From Flavobacteriales bacterium (GTDB lineage Bacteria; Bacteroidota; Bacteroidia; Flavobacteriales_D; Sanyastnellaceae): a DNA stretch of 64,000 bases. Made by a program: the position numbers and the translations under genes. The DNA is taken from the NCBI GenBank assembly GCA_016722445.1, contig JADKIZ010000011.1:62001-126000 (forward strand). Direction: 5' to 3'. Positions 35,147-42,753 of the stretch are shown here, piece after piece (positions within the stretch are counted from its first letter, which is position 1; the number at the start of each line of letters is the position of its first letter). A model generated the notes under the pieces. That model did not search any database. It saw nothing but the letters and a program-made list of their open reading frames with translations, and was not told the origin of the DNA.

Positions 35147-35962
35147 ATGAATGATATTCAAAAACTGATTGGTGGCGCGTGGGATAACCGCGAATTGTTG
35201 GCCAATGATGAAACGCAAGATGCCATCAGATATGTGATCGAAGAACTCGACAAAGGCAGATTACGCGTAGCGCAGCCAAATGGTGATACCTGGCAAGTGA
35301 ATGAATGGGTGAAAAAGGCTGTGGTGATGTATTTTCCAATTCAGAAAATGAAGGTCACAGAAGCGGGTCCCATGGAGTTTCACGATAAAATGGAACTCAA
35401 AAGGAACTATGCCGAACTCAACGTGAGAGTCGTGCCTCATGCCATAGCAAGGTATGGCGCTTATCTCGCTCCCGGTGTGATCATGATGCCAGGTTATGTC
35501 AATATCGGTGCTTATGTGGATAGCGGTACCATGGTCGATACCTGGGCCACCGTTGGTAGTTGTGCACAGGTGGGTAAAAATGTCCACCTCAGTGGCGGTG
35601 TCGGAATCGGTGGCGTTCTGGAACCTCTACAAGCTGCACCGGTTATCATCGAAGATGGATGTTTTATCGGATCTCGTTGTATCGTCGTAGAAGGCATCCG
35701 TGTCAGAAAAGAAGCGGTACTTGGTGCAAATGTCGTTTTGACGAAAAGCACAAAAATTATCGATGTCACCGGTGATATACCGCGATACATCGAAGGTGAA
35801 ATACCAGAACGTGCGGTCGTCATCCCTGGCAGTTATACCAAAAAATTTCCAGCAGGCGATTTTCAAGTACCTTGTGCGCTCATCATCGGCCAAAGAAAAG
35901 AAAGCACCGATCTTAAAACTTCCCTGAATAACGCCCTGCGCGATTTTGGCGTTTCCGGCTAA
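35147..35962 (+). CDS. dapD: 2,3,4,5-tetrahydropyridine-2,6-dicarboxylate N-succinyltransferase
   Basis: The 271-residue protein has the left-handed beta-helix hexapeptide repeats of DapD: MPGYVNIGAYVDSGTMVDTWATVGSCAQVGKNVHLSGGVGIGGVLEP, then VIIEDGCFIGSRCIVVEGIRVRKEAVLGANVVLT. The N-terminal helical domain (MNDIQKLIGGAWDNRE) is also typical. It transfers succinyl from succinyl-CoA to tetrahydrodipicolinate in lysine and meso-diaminopimelate synthesis. The length matches the family exactly. Other dap genes are not in the window. A GT9 family gene starts within a few bases of its stop. Confidence 0.93.
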   Translation: MNDIQKLIGGAWDNRELLANDETQDAIRYVIEELDKGRLRVAQPNGDTWQVNEWVKKAVVMYFPIQKMKVTEAGPMEFHDKMELKRNYAELNVRVVPHAIARYGAYLAPGVIMMPGYVNIGAYVDSGTMVDTWATVGSCAQVGKNVHLSGGVGIGGVLEPLQAAPVIIEDGCFIGSRCIVVEGIRVRKEAVLGANVVLTKSTKIIDVTGDIPRYIEGEIPERAVVIPGSYTKKFPAGDFQVPCALIIGQRKESTDLKTSLNNALRDFGVSG

Positions 35963-35973
35963 TAAGCATTCAA

Positions 35974-36972
35974 CTGAAAAAAATTCTTGTCATACAAACT
36001 GCTTTCATTGGCGATGCTATTCTCGCCTCAGCCGTCGTTGAAAAACTTCGCCGTTTTTTTCCAGATGCAGAAATTGATTTGCTTGTAAGAAAAGGAAATG
36101 AAACGCTTTTTACTGGCCACCCTTCATTGAACAATTGTCTGGTTTGGAATAAGAAGGAGGGAAAGTATCGACAATTGTTGATGCTGTTAAAAGCCATCAG
36201 AAAGAAAAAGTATGATGCGGTCATTAACCTGCAGCGCTTCGCCGCATCAGGTTTTCTCACTGCTTTTTCGGGTGCGAAAAACAGAGTCGGTTTCGATAAA
36301 AATCCATTGTCTTTTCTTTTTACGTTAAGTAAAAAACATCACATTGGTAATAAAGAGCATCCGGGTAAACATGAAGTTGATCGTTGTCTGGAACTTGTGG
36401 AGTCTTTCAGAGATAACTCTTCGCAAAGGCCAGCACTTTATCCTTCTGTGCATGATTTTGAAGTGGTGCAAAAATTCATGTCTTCTCCTTATGTTACCAT
36501 AAGCCCGGCATCCGTTTGGTTTACCAAACAAGTTCCTCAAGCCGAATGGTTAGCACTCATCAAAGCGCTTGGCAATGTGAATGTCTGGCTTCTTGGTGCG
36601 AAAAACGATCGCGAATTATGTCAATTCATAGCAGCGGATTTTTCAAATGTAAAAGTCCTCGCTGGTGAATTGAGCTTCCTGCAATCTGCGGCTTTAATGA
36701 AAGGGGCTGTCATGAATTATACTTCCGACAGTGCACCAATGCACCTTTGCTCTGCAGTGAATGCTCCGGTCACTGCCGTGTTTTGCAGCACCATTCCTGA
36801 GTTCGGATTTGGCCCGCTGTCTGATCGGTCTTTCATCATTGAAACAATACATACATTGAATTGCCGACCTTGTGGTTTGCATGGACATCGCGCTTGTCCA
36901 CAAGTTCATTTTAAATGCAGTCAACTGGATCTTGCCAGAGCAGCAGCAAACGTGAACCAATCGAAGTCATGA
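35974..36972 (+). CDS. Glycosyltransferase family 9 (heptosyltransferase-like)
   Basis: The protein has the GT9 fold: KKILVIQTAFIGDAILASAVVEKLRRFFPDAEIDLLVRKGN at the start, VTISPASVWFTKQVPQAEWLALI in the middle, and NYTSDSAPMHLCSAVNAPVTAVF at the nucleotide-sugar site. It is probably an LPS core sugar transferase; the sugar is not known. No ATG precedes the conserved IQTAFIGD start, so translation likely begins at a CTG (35974) or another near-cognate codon soon after dapD; a TTG at 36079 would cut off the first strand and helix. A lost base upstream could also hide an ATG. The stop overlaps the next ATG (ATGA). Confidence 0.8.
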   Translation: MKKILVIQTAFIGDAILASAVVEKLRRFFPDAEIDLLVRKGNETLFTGHPSLNNCLVWNKKEGKYRQLLMLLKAIRKKKYDAVINLQRFAASGFLTAFSGAKNRVGFDKNPLSFLFTLSKKHHIGNKEHPGKHEVDRCLELVESFRDNSSQRPALYPSVHDFEVVQKFMSSPYVTISPASVWFTKQVPQAEWLALIKALGNVNVWLLGAKNDRELCQFIAADFSNVKVLAGELSFLQSAALMKGAVMNYTSDSAPMHLCSAVNAPVTAVFCSTIPEFGFGPLSDRSFIIETIHTLNCRPCGLHGHRACPQVHFKCSQLDLARAAANVNQSKS

Positions 36973-37316
36973 AATCTTTTCGCACGGAAATAGTCATTCC
37001 CCATTCCAATATTGAATTGGATTTCACACATGGCATTGCTGCTTTCGGTTCTTGTTTCGCGGAAAATATGAGCGATAAAATGAACTGGTTTAGGTTCAAT
37101 TGCCGCTCAAATTCACATGGTATTGTTTTCAATCCGTTTTCTGTTGCTCGTGCGTTGGATGATGTGATTGAACGGAAATCATATCTGGTGAATGACCTGA
37201 TTCATCGAAATGGTTTTTTCATAGCCTCAATCATCATGGTAGTTTCAGTCATGAAAATGCCGAAGATGTCCTCCAAACCATACACCATGAAATCGATCAG
37301 ATGCATGATCATTTGA
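36969..37316 (+). CDS. GSCFA family protein, N-terminal segment (frameshifted gene)
   Basis: The product carries the GSCFA motif that names the family (AAFGSCFAENMSDKMNWFRF), after a TEIVIPHSNIELDF start. GSCFA proteins are SGNH-like hydrolase-fold enzymes of Bacteroidota with no proven substrate. In this segment the frame leaves the true path at a six-T run (37214-37219). Adding one T gives FFHSLNHHGSFSHENAEDVLQTI and joins the next segment. The start overlaps the GT9 stop by four bases. Confidence 0.82.
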   Translation: MKSFRTEIVIPHSNIELDFTHGIAAFGSCFAENMSDKMNWFRFNCRSNSHGIVFNPFSVARALDDVIERKSYLVNDLIHRNGFFIASIIMVVSVMKMPKMSSKPYTMKSIRCMII

Positions 37317-37909
37317 AAAATGCAAAATTGTGTTTGATCACTTTCGGAACAGCATGGTATTATAAGTTCAGTGAATCGCAAATGATTGTGGCCAATTGCC
37401 ATAAAATTCCGGGAAGTGAATTTGAAAAGGAAATGGCCTTATCAAACGAGATCATTGGTGTTTGGAAACCATTGCTGGAAAAACTAAAACAATTCAATCC
37501 AGCTTTGCAAGTGGTTTTTACGGTGAGCCCTGTCCGACACTTAAGAGATGGTTTTCATGAAAATCAATTGTCAAAAGCAAATTTGCTGATTGCAGTAAAT
37601 CAATTGATCAACGAAGATCAGGGTCGATACTATTTTCCTGCTTATGAAATTATGATGGACGATCTGCGCGATTATCGGTTTTGCGCAGAGGACATGGTTC
37701 ATCCTTCCAATGAAGCCGTTCAATACATCTGGGAAAAATTCAGCAACTGGGCTTTGAATGAAAATACCACCGCGCTTCTCACCAAACTGAATCCTTTGCT
37801 CAAATACCTCGATCACAAGCCGCTCAAAATTGGTAAGGCAGAACATGCTTTACATGTTGAGAAAAAGGAAGTGGAAATCAGGAAGTTGATTGAAGGATAC
37901 ACGGCATAG
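37301..37909 (+). CDS. GSCFA family protein, C-terminal segment (frameshifted gene)
   Basis: This continues the GSCFA protein from about QMHDHLKNAKLCLITFGTAWYYKF, followed by VVFTVSPVRHLRDGFHENQLSKANLL, and YFPAYEIMMDDLRDYRFCAEDMVHPSNEAVQYIWEKF. The ITFGTAW, SPVRHLRDG and HPS motifs fit the family, with the VHPS His as the likely catalytic-dyad member of an SGNH-like fold. The nominal start at 37301 is a product of the frameshift and is not a true initiation site. A 60-bp palindrome follows the stop. Confidence 0.85.
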   Translation: MHDHLKNAKLCLITFGTAWYYKFSESQMIVANCHKIPGSEFEKEMALSNEIIGVWKPLLEKLKQFNPALQVVFTVSPVRHLRDGFHENQLSKANLLIAVNQLINEDQGRYYFPAYEIMMDDLRDYRFCAEDMVHPSNEAVQYIWEKFSNWALNENTTALLTKLNPLLKYLDHKPLKIGKAEHALHVEKKEVEIRKLIEGYTA

Positions 37910-37926
37910 TCCCAGAATTGCCATTT

Positions 37927-37986
37927 TTTCGACTTGACAAAATCGACTTGACAAAATTTTGTCAAGTCGATTTTGTCAAGTCGAAA
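37927..37986. repeat. 60-bp perfect palindrome made of nested 14-bp inverted repeats
   Basis: The two 30-base halves (37927-37956 and 37957-37986) are exact reverse complements with no loop. Each half holds two direct copies of a CGACTTGACAAAA-type unit. The outer flanks are also partly complementary (CAGAATTGCCATT at 37913-37925 and AATGACAATTTCTG at 38001-38014). It lies between the convergent GSCFA and secreted-protein genes. It could be a strong bidirectional terminator, a REP/MITE-like repeat or a binding array; nothing in the window decides which. Confidence 0.9.
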
Positions 37987-38144
37987 TGAATCACTTTCCG
38001 GAATGACAATTTCTGAGGTCATTGAGAATTGTTGATTTTCGATGTTGCTGACATACAGATAGTTGTCGGTGGTTCGAATAGACGATCTTCCTTTGGCTCT
38101 CAAAATTCTTTGAACCCGATTTTCTCTGAATTGCCAAATAACAA

Positions 38145-38169
38145 AAAAGGCCGCAGAATGCGGCCTTTT
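38145..38169 (-). terminator. Intrinsic terminator of the small secreted protein gene
   Basis: A 10-bp stem (38145-38154 with 38160-38169) with an AGAAT loop is followed on the minus strand by a TTTTTTGTT run. It lies 18 bases beyond the stop of the gene at 38187. Confidence 0.85.
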
Positions 38170-38186
38170 CTAAAGTTAGCTATAAA

Positions 38187-38552
38187 TCAATTCCCGGAAG
38201 TTTCTCCAACTTTATCAGTTGAAAATGTACCGGCAGTTTTGTTGATGTGAATCGTAATTGACGCATCACTGTTGTTCAGGCTGGTATGTCCACCCTCTCC
38301 TAAAAGTGCGCCATCATTGGCAGTAATTTTAAAAGATATTGAAAGGATATGTCTTTGATTGTCAAATTGTGGTTGGTATCTGAAATCATAACCCTGAGCC
38401 TTCAGGTCATTGCGCAATTGCAACAATCCCTCACGGGTTGTAGAACTATTGAGCGTAAAATGCGCTTCTGTTGCTGTAATGGTGTTCTGTGCAGACATGG
38501 CCATGCTGAATACCATGACAAATGCGAAAAGGATGGCTTTGATTTTATTCAT
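38187..38552 (-). CDS. Small secreted protein of unknown function
   Basis: The 121-residue protein begins at 38552 with a clear signal peptide (MNKIKAILFAFVMVFSMAMSAQ). The mature part (about 99 residues) has the pattern THREG..LRNDLKAQGYDFRYQPQFDNQRHILSISFKI, and may be a small alpha/beta domain of the kind that recurs in Bacteroidota signalling and secreted proteins. I do not recognise a named family. The residues upstream of the ATG in the open frame look non-coding. It is followed by a terminator and stands alone. Confidence 0.7.
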   Translation of the reverse strand: MNKIKAILFAFVMVFSMAMSAQNTITATEAHFTLNSSTTREGLLQLRNDLKAQGYDFRYQPQFDNQRHILSISFKITANDGALLGEGGHTSLNNSDASITIHINKTAGTFSTDKVGETSGN

Positions 38553-38702
38553 GTTTTTACTCTTTTTCGTAAAGTAGACGACGAATTTAAACCAAAGGTT
38601 GTCTCCATAAAAGCTATTTCTGCATCGACTCACCTGATATCATGAGCGAACTGCGGAAATCACAAGCTCAAGCAGTCATCTATTACAAGTTAAATCACGA
38701 CT

Positions 38703-38710
38703 TAACTTTG
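38703..38710 (+). promoter_or_regulatory. Possible -7 promoter box for the HEAT-repeat gene
   Basis: TAACTTTG fits TAnnTTTG and lies 12 bases before the ATG at 38723, which would make a nearly leaderless message. No -33 TTTG is seen at the expected distance. Confidence 0.3.
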
Positions 38711-38722
38711 CCGGCTTCTTAA

Positions 38723-39280
38723 ATGTCAAAAATGTCATCTACATCCAAAAATAAAGCAGTCGATGAAATTCGCCGGAACCTATTTAGTCCCGATGATGCC
38801 ATCGTGCAAAGTGCATTAAATCGATGCCGCGAAGAGGGCAATGCTGCACTCGTCGAACCACTCATCGCTTTTTATGCATCAGAACCTGCTCCTGAATTCA
38901 AACAGCAAGCGGCAGATATGCTCGGAACATTGAAAGTGAGTAAAGTCGAGCACTTTTTTATCGCCGCTTTGAAGAACAATGTTTACCGTGAAATTTGGCA
39001 GGACCTCGTTTCTTTTATGTGGAATTCCGGGCTGCAACCGGTGAACGATCTTGAAGTGATCACTACTCTTGCCCTGCGTGGCAATTACTTGCTGACACTC
39101 GAATGCCTCACTTTGCTTGAGAGTCTTGACGCTGAAGTGCCTGAAGAAGTAATTCTCGAATGTATTACTTTGATGAAAGCCAAATCTAAAGTTGGACTTG
39201 GCGACGATATGAAAAAATTATTGACCGCCTACCTTACCATATTGGAAGAATTGCGGATTCAGAATGATCTCCGCGATTGA
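38723..39280 (+). CDS. HEAT-repeat-like cytoplasmic protein
   Basis: The 185-residue protein has no signal or membrane segment and is almost all helical. Units such as VDEIRRNLFSPDDAIVQSALNRCREEGNAALVEPLIAFY and EFKQQAADMLGTLKVSKVEHFFIAAL have the HEAT-repeat pattern (about four repeats). Such scaffolds bind protein partners; a role here is not known. The gene ends one base before the psuG start, so the two are probably translated from one message. Confidence 0.72.
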   Translation: MSKMSSTSKNKAVDEIRRNLFSPDDAIVQSALNRCREEGNAALVEPLIAFYASEPAPEFKQQAADMLGTLKVSKVEHFFIAALKNNVYREIWQDLVSFMWNSGLQPVNDLEVITTLALRGNYLLTLECLTLLESLDAEVPEEVILECITLMKAKSKVGLGDDMKKLLTAYLTILEELRIQNDLRD

Positions 39281-39281
39281 A

Positions 39282-40193
39282 ATGAAAATCACCTTACAAT
39301 TTTCTGACGAAGTTCGTGATGCTCTGGAGCATAACAAGGCTGTTGTAGCTTTGGAAAGCACCATCATTTCTCATGGAATGCCTTATCCACAAAATCTGGA
39401 GGTAGCGGATGAAGTGGAGAATGTGGTTCGTGAGCATGGTGCCGTACCCGCTACTATCGCTATCTTGGATGGTGTGGTTCATGTTGGCATGAGTCACGAT
39501 TTGTTGGTCTCCTTTGCTCAAAGGAAAAATGTGATGAAATGTAGTCGGAGAGACCTTGCACTGGCGGTTTCAGGCAAACTCGACGGCGCTACCACAGTTG
39601 CTGCAACTATGATCATTGCCAGTTTGGCTGGCATCAAAATTTTTGCGACTGGTGGAATAGGCGGCGTTCATAGAAATGCAGAATCCACTTTCGATGTTTC
39701 TGCTGATCTCACCGAATTGGGAAAAACCAATGTTGCAGTCGTTAGCGCCGGTGCAAAAGCAATCCTCGATTTACCTAAAACACTGGAATACCTCGAAACC
39801 ATGGGCGTACCAGTGATCGGATTTGGTACCGATTTCTTTCCTGCGTTCTATACAAGATCTTCAGGGTTAAAACTGTCTATGACCATGAACGACCCTTCTG
39901 CGGTCGCAAAATTTTTGAAAACGAAATGGGACATGGGAATTGATGGTGGCGCAATTATCGCAAACCCAATTCCAGAAAGCGCCGAACTCAATCCGATGGA
40001 AATCGAAACGGCTATATCAAACGCAATTCAAAAATCACAGGAGGATGGAATCAGCGGTAAGGAGCTAACCCCGTTTTTACTTCGATATTTAAACGATATA
40101 ACTGCTGGTAAAAGTCAGGTAGCGAACAAGGCTCTGGTGCTCAACAATGCTGCCGTTGCCAGCAGAATTGCCATTGCTCTGTCGGAATTGTAA
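39282..40193 (+). CDS. psuG: Pseudouridine-5'-phosphate glycosidase
   Basis: The 303-residue protein matches PsuG (IndA family): VVALESTIISHGMPYPQN, GAVPATIAILDGVVHVGM, CSRRDLALAVSGKLDGATTVAATM, IKIFATGGIGGVHR, FDVSADLTELGKTNVAVVSAGAKAILDLPKTLEYLET. It splits pseudouridine 5'-phosphate to uracil and ribose 5-phosphate. The usual kinase partner PsuK and transporter are absent here. The ATG at 39282 lies one base after the HEAT-repeat gene stop. The length equals that of known family members. Confidence 0.92.
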   Translation: MKITLQFSDEVRDALEHNKAVVALESTIISHGMPYPQNLEVADEVENVVREHGAVPATIAILDGVVHVGMSHDLLVSFAQRKNVMKCSRRDLALAVSGKLDGATTVAATMIIASLAGIKIFATGGIGGVHRNAESTFDVSADLTELGKTNVAVVSAGAKAILDLPKTLEYLETMGVPVIGFGTDFFPAFYTRSSGLKLSMTMNDPSAVAKFLKTKWDMGIDGGAIIANPIPESAELNPMEIETAISNAIQKSQEDGISGKELTPFLLRYLNDITAGKSQVANKALVLNNAAVASRIAIALSEL

Positions 40194-40287
40194 CGGATCA
40201 CTGGTCAACGGTCACCTTATTTTTCGAGCTTCAAACAAACTGATTCTTGTTTGTCATCAGAGCGATGTGTTTGCCACATTCTCAAAC

Positions 40288-40295
40288 TATCTTCG
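40288..40295 (+). promoter_or_regulatory. Degenerate -7 promoter box before the E1 gene
   Basis: TATCTTCG is one base away from TAnnTTTG and lies five bases before the ATG at 40300. The same TAnnTTCG form appears before bshC. It would make a leaderless message. Confidence 0.25.
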
Positions 40296-40299
40296 CACC

Positions 40300-42693
40300 A
40301 TGTCAAAATCATTCGAAACACCGGAGTATATCCTGACCGAAGAAAAAATTCGTCAGCGTCTGCTGGATGATTATCGTCTAGCATGCATTTCTAGAGAAGC
40401 TTCTCTGTTGGGCAGAAAAGAAGTACTCACCGGTAAAGCCAAATTCGGAATATTTGGCGATGGGAAAGAGGTCGCGCAAATTGCTATGGCACGTCAGTTC
40501 CGTAATGGCGATTGGCGAAGTGGTTACTACCGCGACCAGACTTTTATGATGGCAATTGGTGAACTCACCGTTCAACAATATTTCGCAGCACTATACGCAC
40601 ACACTGATATCAACCATGAACCTGCAAGCGGTGGCCGACAAATGGGTGGGCACTATGCTACGCGTACGCTTCATGAAGATGGTTCCTGGAAAAATGTGGC
40701 CGATCGCAAAAATTCATCGGCAGATATTTCACCAACCGCTGGCCAGATGCCGAGATTGGTGGGCCTTGCTCAAGCATCCAAAGTGTTTAAACATAATCCA
40801 GATCTCGCTTCCTGGACGCAATTCAGCAATGGTGGAAATGAAGTCGCTTTTGGCACCATTGGCGATGCATCTACTTCAGAAGGATTGTTTTGGGAAAGTA
40901 TCAACGCCGCAGCGGTGCTGAGTGTGCCTGTTTGCATGAGCGTGTGGGATGATGGATGGGGAATCAGCGTTCCGAAAAAATTTCAAACTGTCAAAGAAAG
41001 TATCTCTGAAGCGTTGAAGGGTTTTGAAAAAACAACCACCACAAACGGAATAAAAATTTTCAAAGTGAAAGGATGGAACTATCCTGAACTTTTGATGACA
41101 TATGAAAAGGCAGTGAACTATTGCAGGGAAAATCACATCCCCGTTCTCGTTCACGTCGATGAAATTACCCAACCACAAGGTCACAGCACAAGCGGCTCAC
41201 ACGAAAGATATAAATCGAAAGAACTTCTCGCTTGGTATGATGAATACGATTGTATTGCACAATTGAAAAAATTCATTATCATGGACGGAGCTGCTAACGC
41301 TCGTGAATTGGATGAAATTCGTGAAGAGGCAAAACGTCAAGTTAGACAGGAACAAAAGGATGCTTGGACTGCATTCCGAGCGGATATCGATCGTGATGTT
41401 CATGCTGCTAGTTCCCTCATTGCTGATCTTGCAAATGATGGTCATCCGGAGGCTGCAGCTACAGCTGATGCACTTCGTAAGAACACAGATGCCATCAGAA
41501 AGGATATCTTCATTGCCGCCAAAAGAATGATTCGCACAGCACCTAAAAATTCCGGTGCTGCTAAAGTCCTCGCCGAATGGCTCGAACGTCTTCGTCAAAA
41601 TTGTGACGCGAGATATAGTTCTTCGCTCTATTCCGATTCTTCTTTCTCAGCTTTGAAAGTGGAGCCAATTGAACCGAAATATGCCGATCAGCCCGAAATG
41701 GTCGATGGTAGAATTATCATCAGAGACAATTGGGATTATGTGTTAAGCAACAGACCTGAAACACTCATTTTCGGAGAAGATGTGGGCAAAATTGGTGGTG
41801 TGAATCAAACGTGCGAAGGCCTTCAGGAAAAATTTGGTGAACTACGAGTAAGTGATACAGGTATTCGTGAAGCAACCATCATAGGACAGGGCATAGGCAT
41901 GGCTATGCGTGGTCTTAGACCGATTGCCGAAATTCAATATCTCGACTATTTATTCTACGCATTGCAATTGATGCGTGATGATCTGGCCAGTGTTCGTTAC
42001 AGAACTGCTGGAGGTCAAAAAGCGCCGTTGATTATTTCTACCCGCGGTCACCGACTTGAAGGTGTATGGCATGCTGGTAGTCCATGGGAGCCATCATCAG
42101 CAGTGTTAGGGGAATGTATGTGTGTGCCTCGCAATATGACACAAGCCGCAGGTATGTACAACACATTGCTTCAGGCGGATGAACCTGCTTTAGTTGTGGA
42201 ATGTCTCAATGGATATCGCTCCAAAGAACCGCTTCCAATCAATATTGGCGAGTATCGTATTCCACTCGGTATTCCAGAAGTAGTCAGAACCGGTACGGAT
42301 ATCACCATCGTTTCTTATGGATCTACTTTCAACGTTTGTGTATTGGCAGCAGATCAATTGGCAGAAGCAGGAATTTCAGCCGAACTCGTTGATGTGAGGA
42401 CACTCTTGCCTTTCGACATCAACCATGTCATTGTGGAGTCTCTGAAGAAAACCAACCGTATCGTTTTTATTGATGAGGATGTACCAAGTGGAGCAACAGC
42501 TTATATGCTCGATCAGGTATTGAATGTACAAGGTGGTTACCGCTACCTGGATAGTCAACCGGTTACCTTGTCGGCTAAACCTCACTTGCCTGCTTACGGT
42601 ACTGATGGTGACTATTTCAGCAAGCCTTCTTCTGAAGATATTTATGATGCCGTGCTGTCGGTGATGAATGAAGCTTTTCCCAATCGCTTCTGA
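40300..42693 (+). CDS. 2-oxoacid dehydrogenase E1 component, fused alpha and beta subunits
   Basis: The 797-residue protein is an E1 alpha and beta fusion of the branched-chain or pyruvate dehydrogenase type. The alpha half has GQMPRLVGLAQASKVF and the thiamine diphosphate site GDASTSEGLFWESINAAAV with DDGWGISVPK. The beta half starts at about residue 470 (RIIIRDNWDYVLSNRPETLIFGEDVGKIGGVNQTCEGLQEKFG) and has FLDYLFYALQLMRDDLASVRYRTAGGQKAP-type strands. E1 decarboxylates the 2-oxo acid and loads lipoyl-E2. Substrate choice is not readable here; no E2 or E3 gene is near. The fused form is typical of many Bacteroidota. The ATG is at 40300; residues before it in the frame are non-coding. Confidence 0.88.
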   Translation: MSKSFETPEYILTEEKIRQRLLDDYRLACISREASLLGRKEVLTGKAKFGIFGDGKEVAQIAMARQFRNGDWRSGYYRDQTFMMAIGELTVQQYFAALYAHTDINHEPASGGRQMGGHYATRTLHEDGSWKNVADRKNSSADISPTAGQMPRLVGLAQASKVFKHNPDLASWTQFSNGGNEVAFGTIGDASTSEGLFWESINAAAVLSVPVCMSVWDDGWGISVPKKFQTVKESISEALKGFEKTTTTNGIKIFKVKGWNYPELLMTYEKAVNYCRENHIPVLVHVDEITQPQGHSTSGSHERYKSKELLAWYDEYDCIAQLKKFIIMDGAANARELDEIREEAKRQVRQEQKDAWTAFRADIDRDVHAASSLIADLANDGHPEAAATADALRKNTDAIRKDIFIAAKRMIRTAPKNSGAAKVLAEWLERLRQNCDARYSSSLYSDSSFSALKVEPIEPKYADQPEMVDGRIIIRDNWDYVLSNRPETLIFGEDVGKIGGVNQTCEGLQEKFGELRVSDTGIREATIIGQGIGMAMRGLRPIAEIQYLDYLFYALQLMRDDLASVRYRTAGGQKAPLIISTRGHRLEGVWHAGSPWEPSSAVLGECMCVPRNMTQAAGMYNTLLQADEPALVVECLNGYRSKEPLPINIGEYRIPLGIPEVVRTGTDITIVSYGSTFNVCVLAADQLAEAGISAELVDVRTLLPFDINHVIVESLKKTNRIVFIDEDVPSGATAYMLDQVLNVQGGYRYLDSQPVTLSAKPHLPAYGTDGDYFSKPSSEDIYDAVLSVMNEAFPNRF

Positions 42694-42753
42694 TTCGTGA
42701 ATAATTCAGTGACGACAGATGCACAACCGCGTCGTGTTTGCTATATTCGCTTT

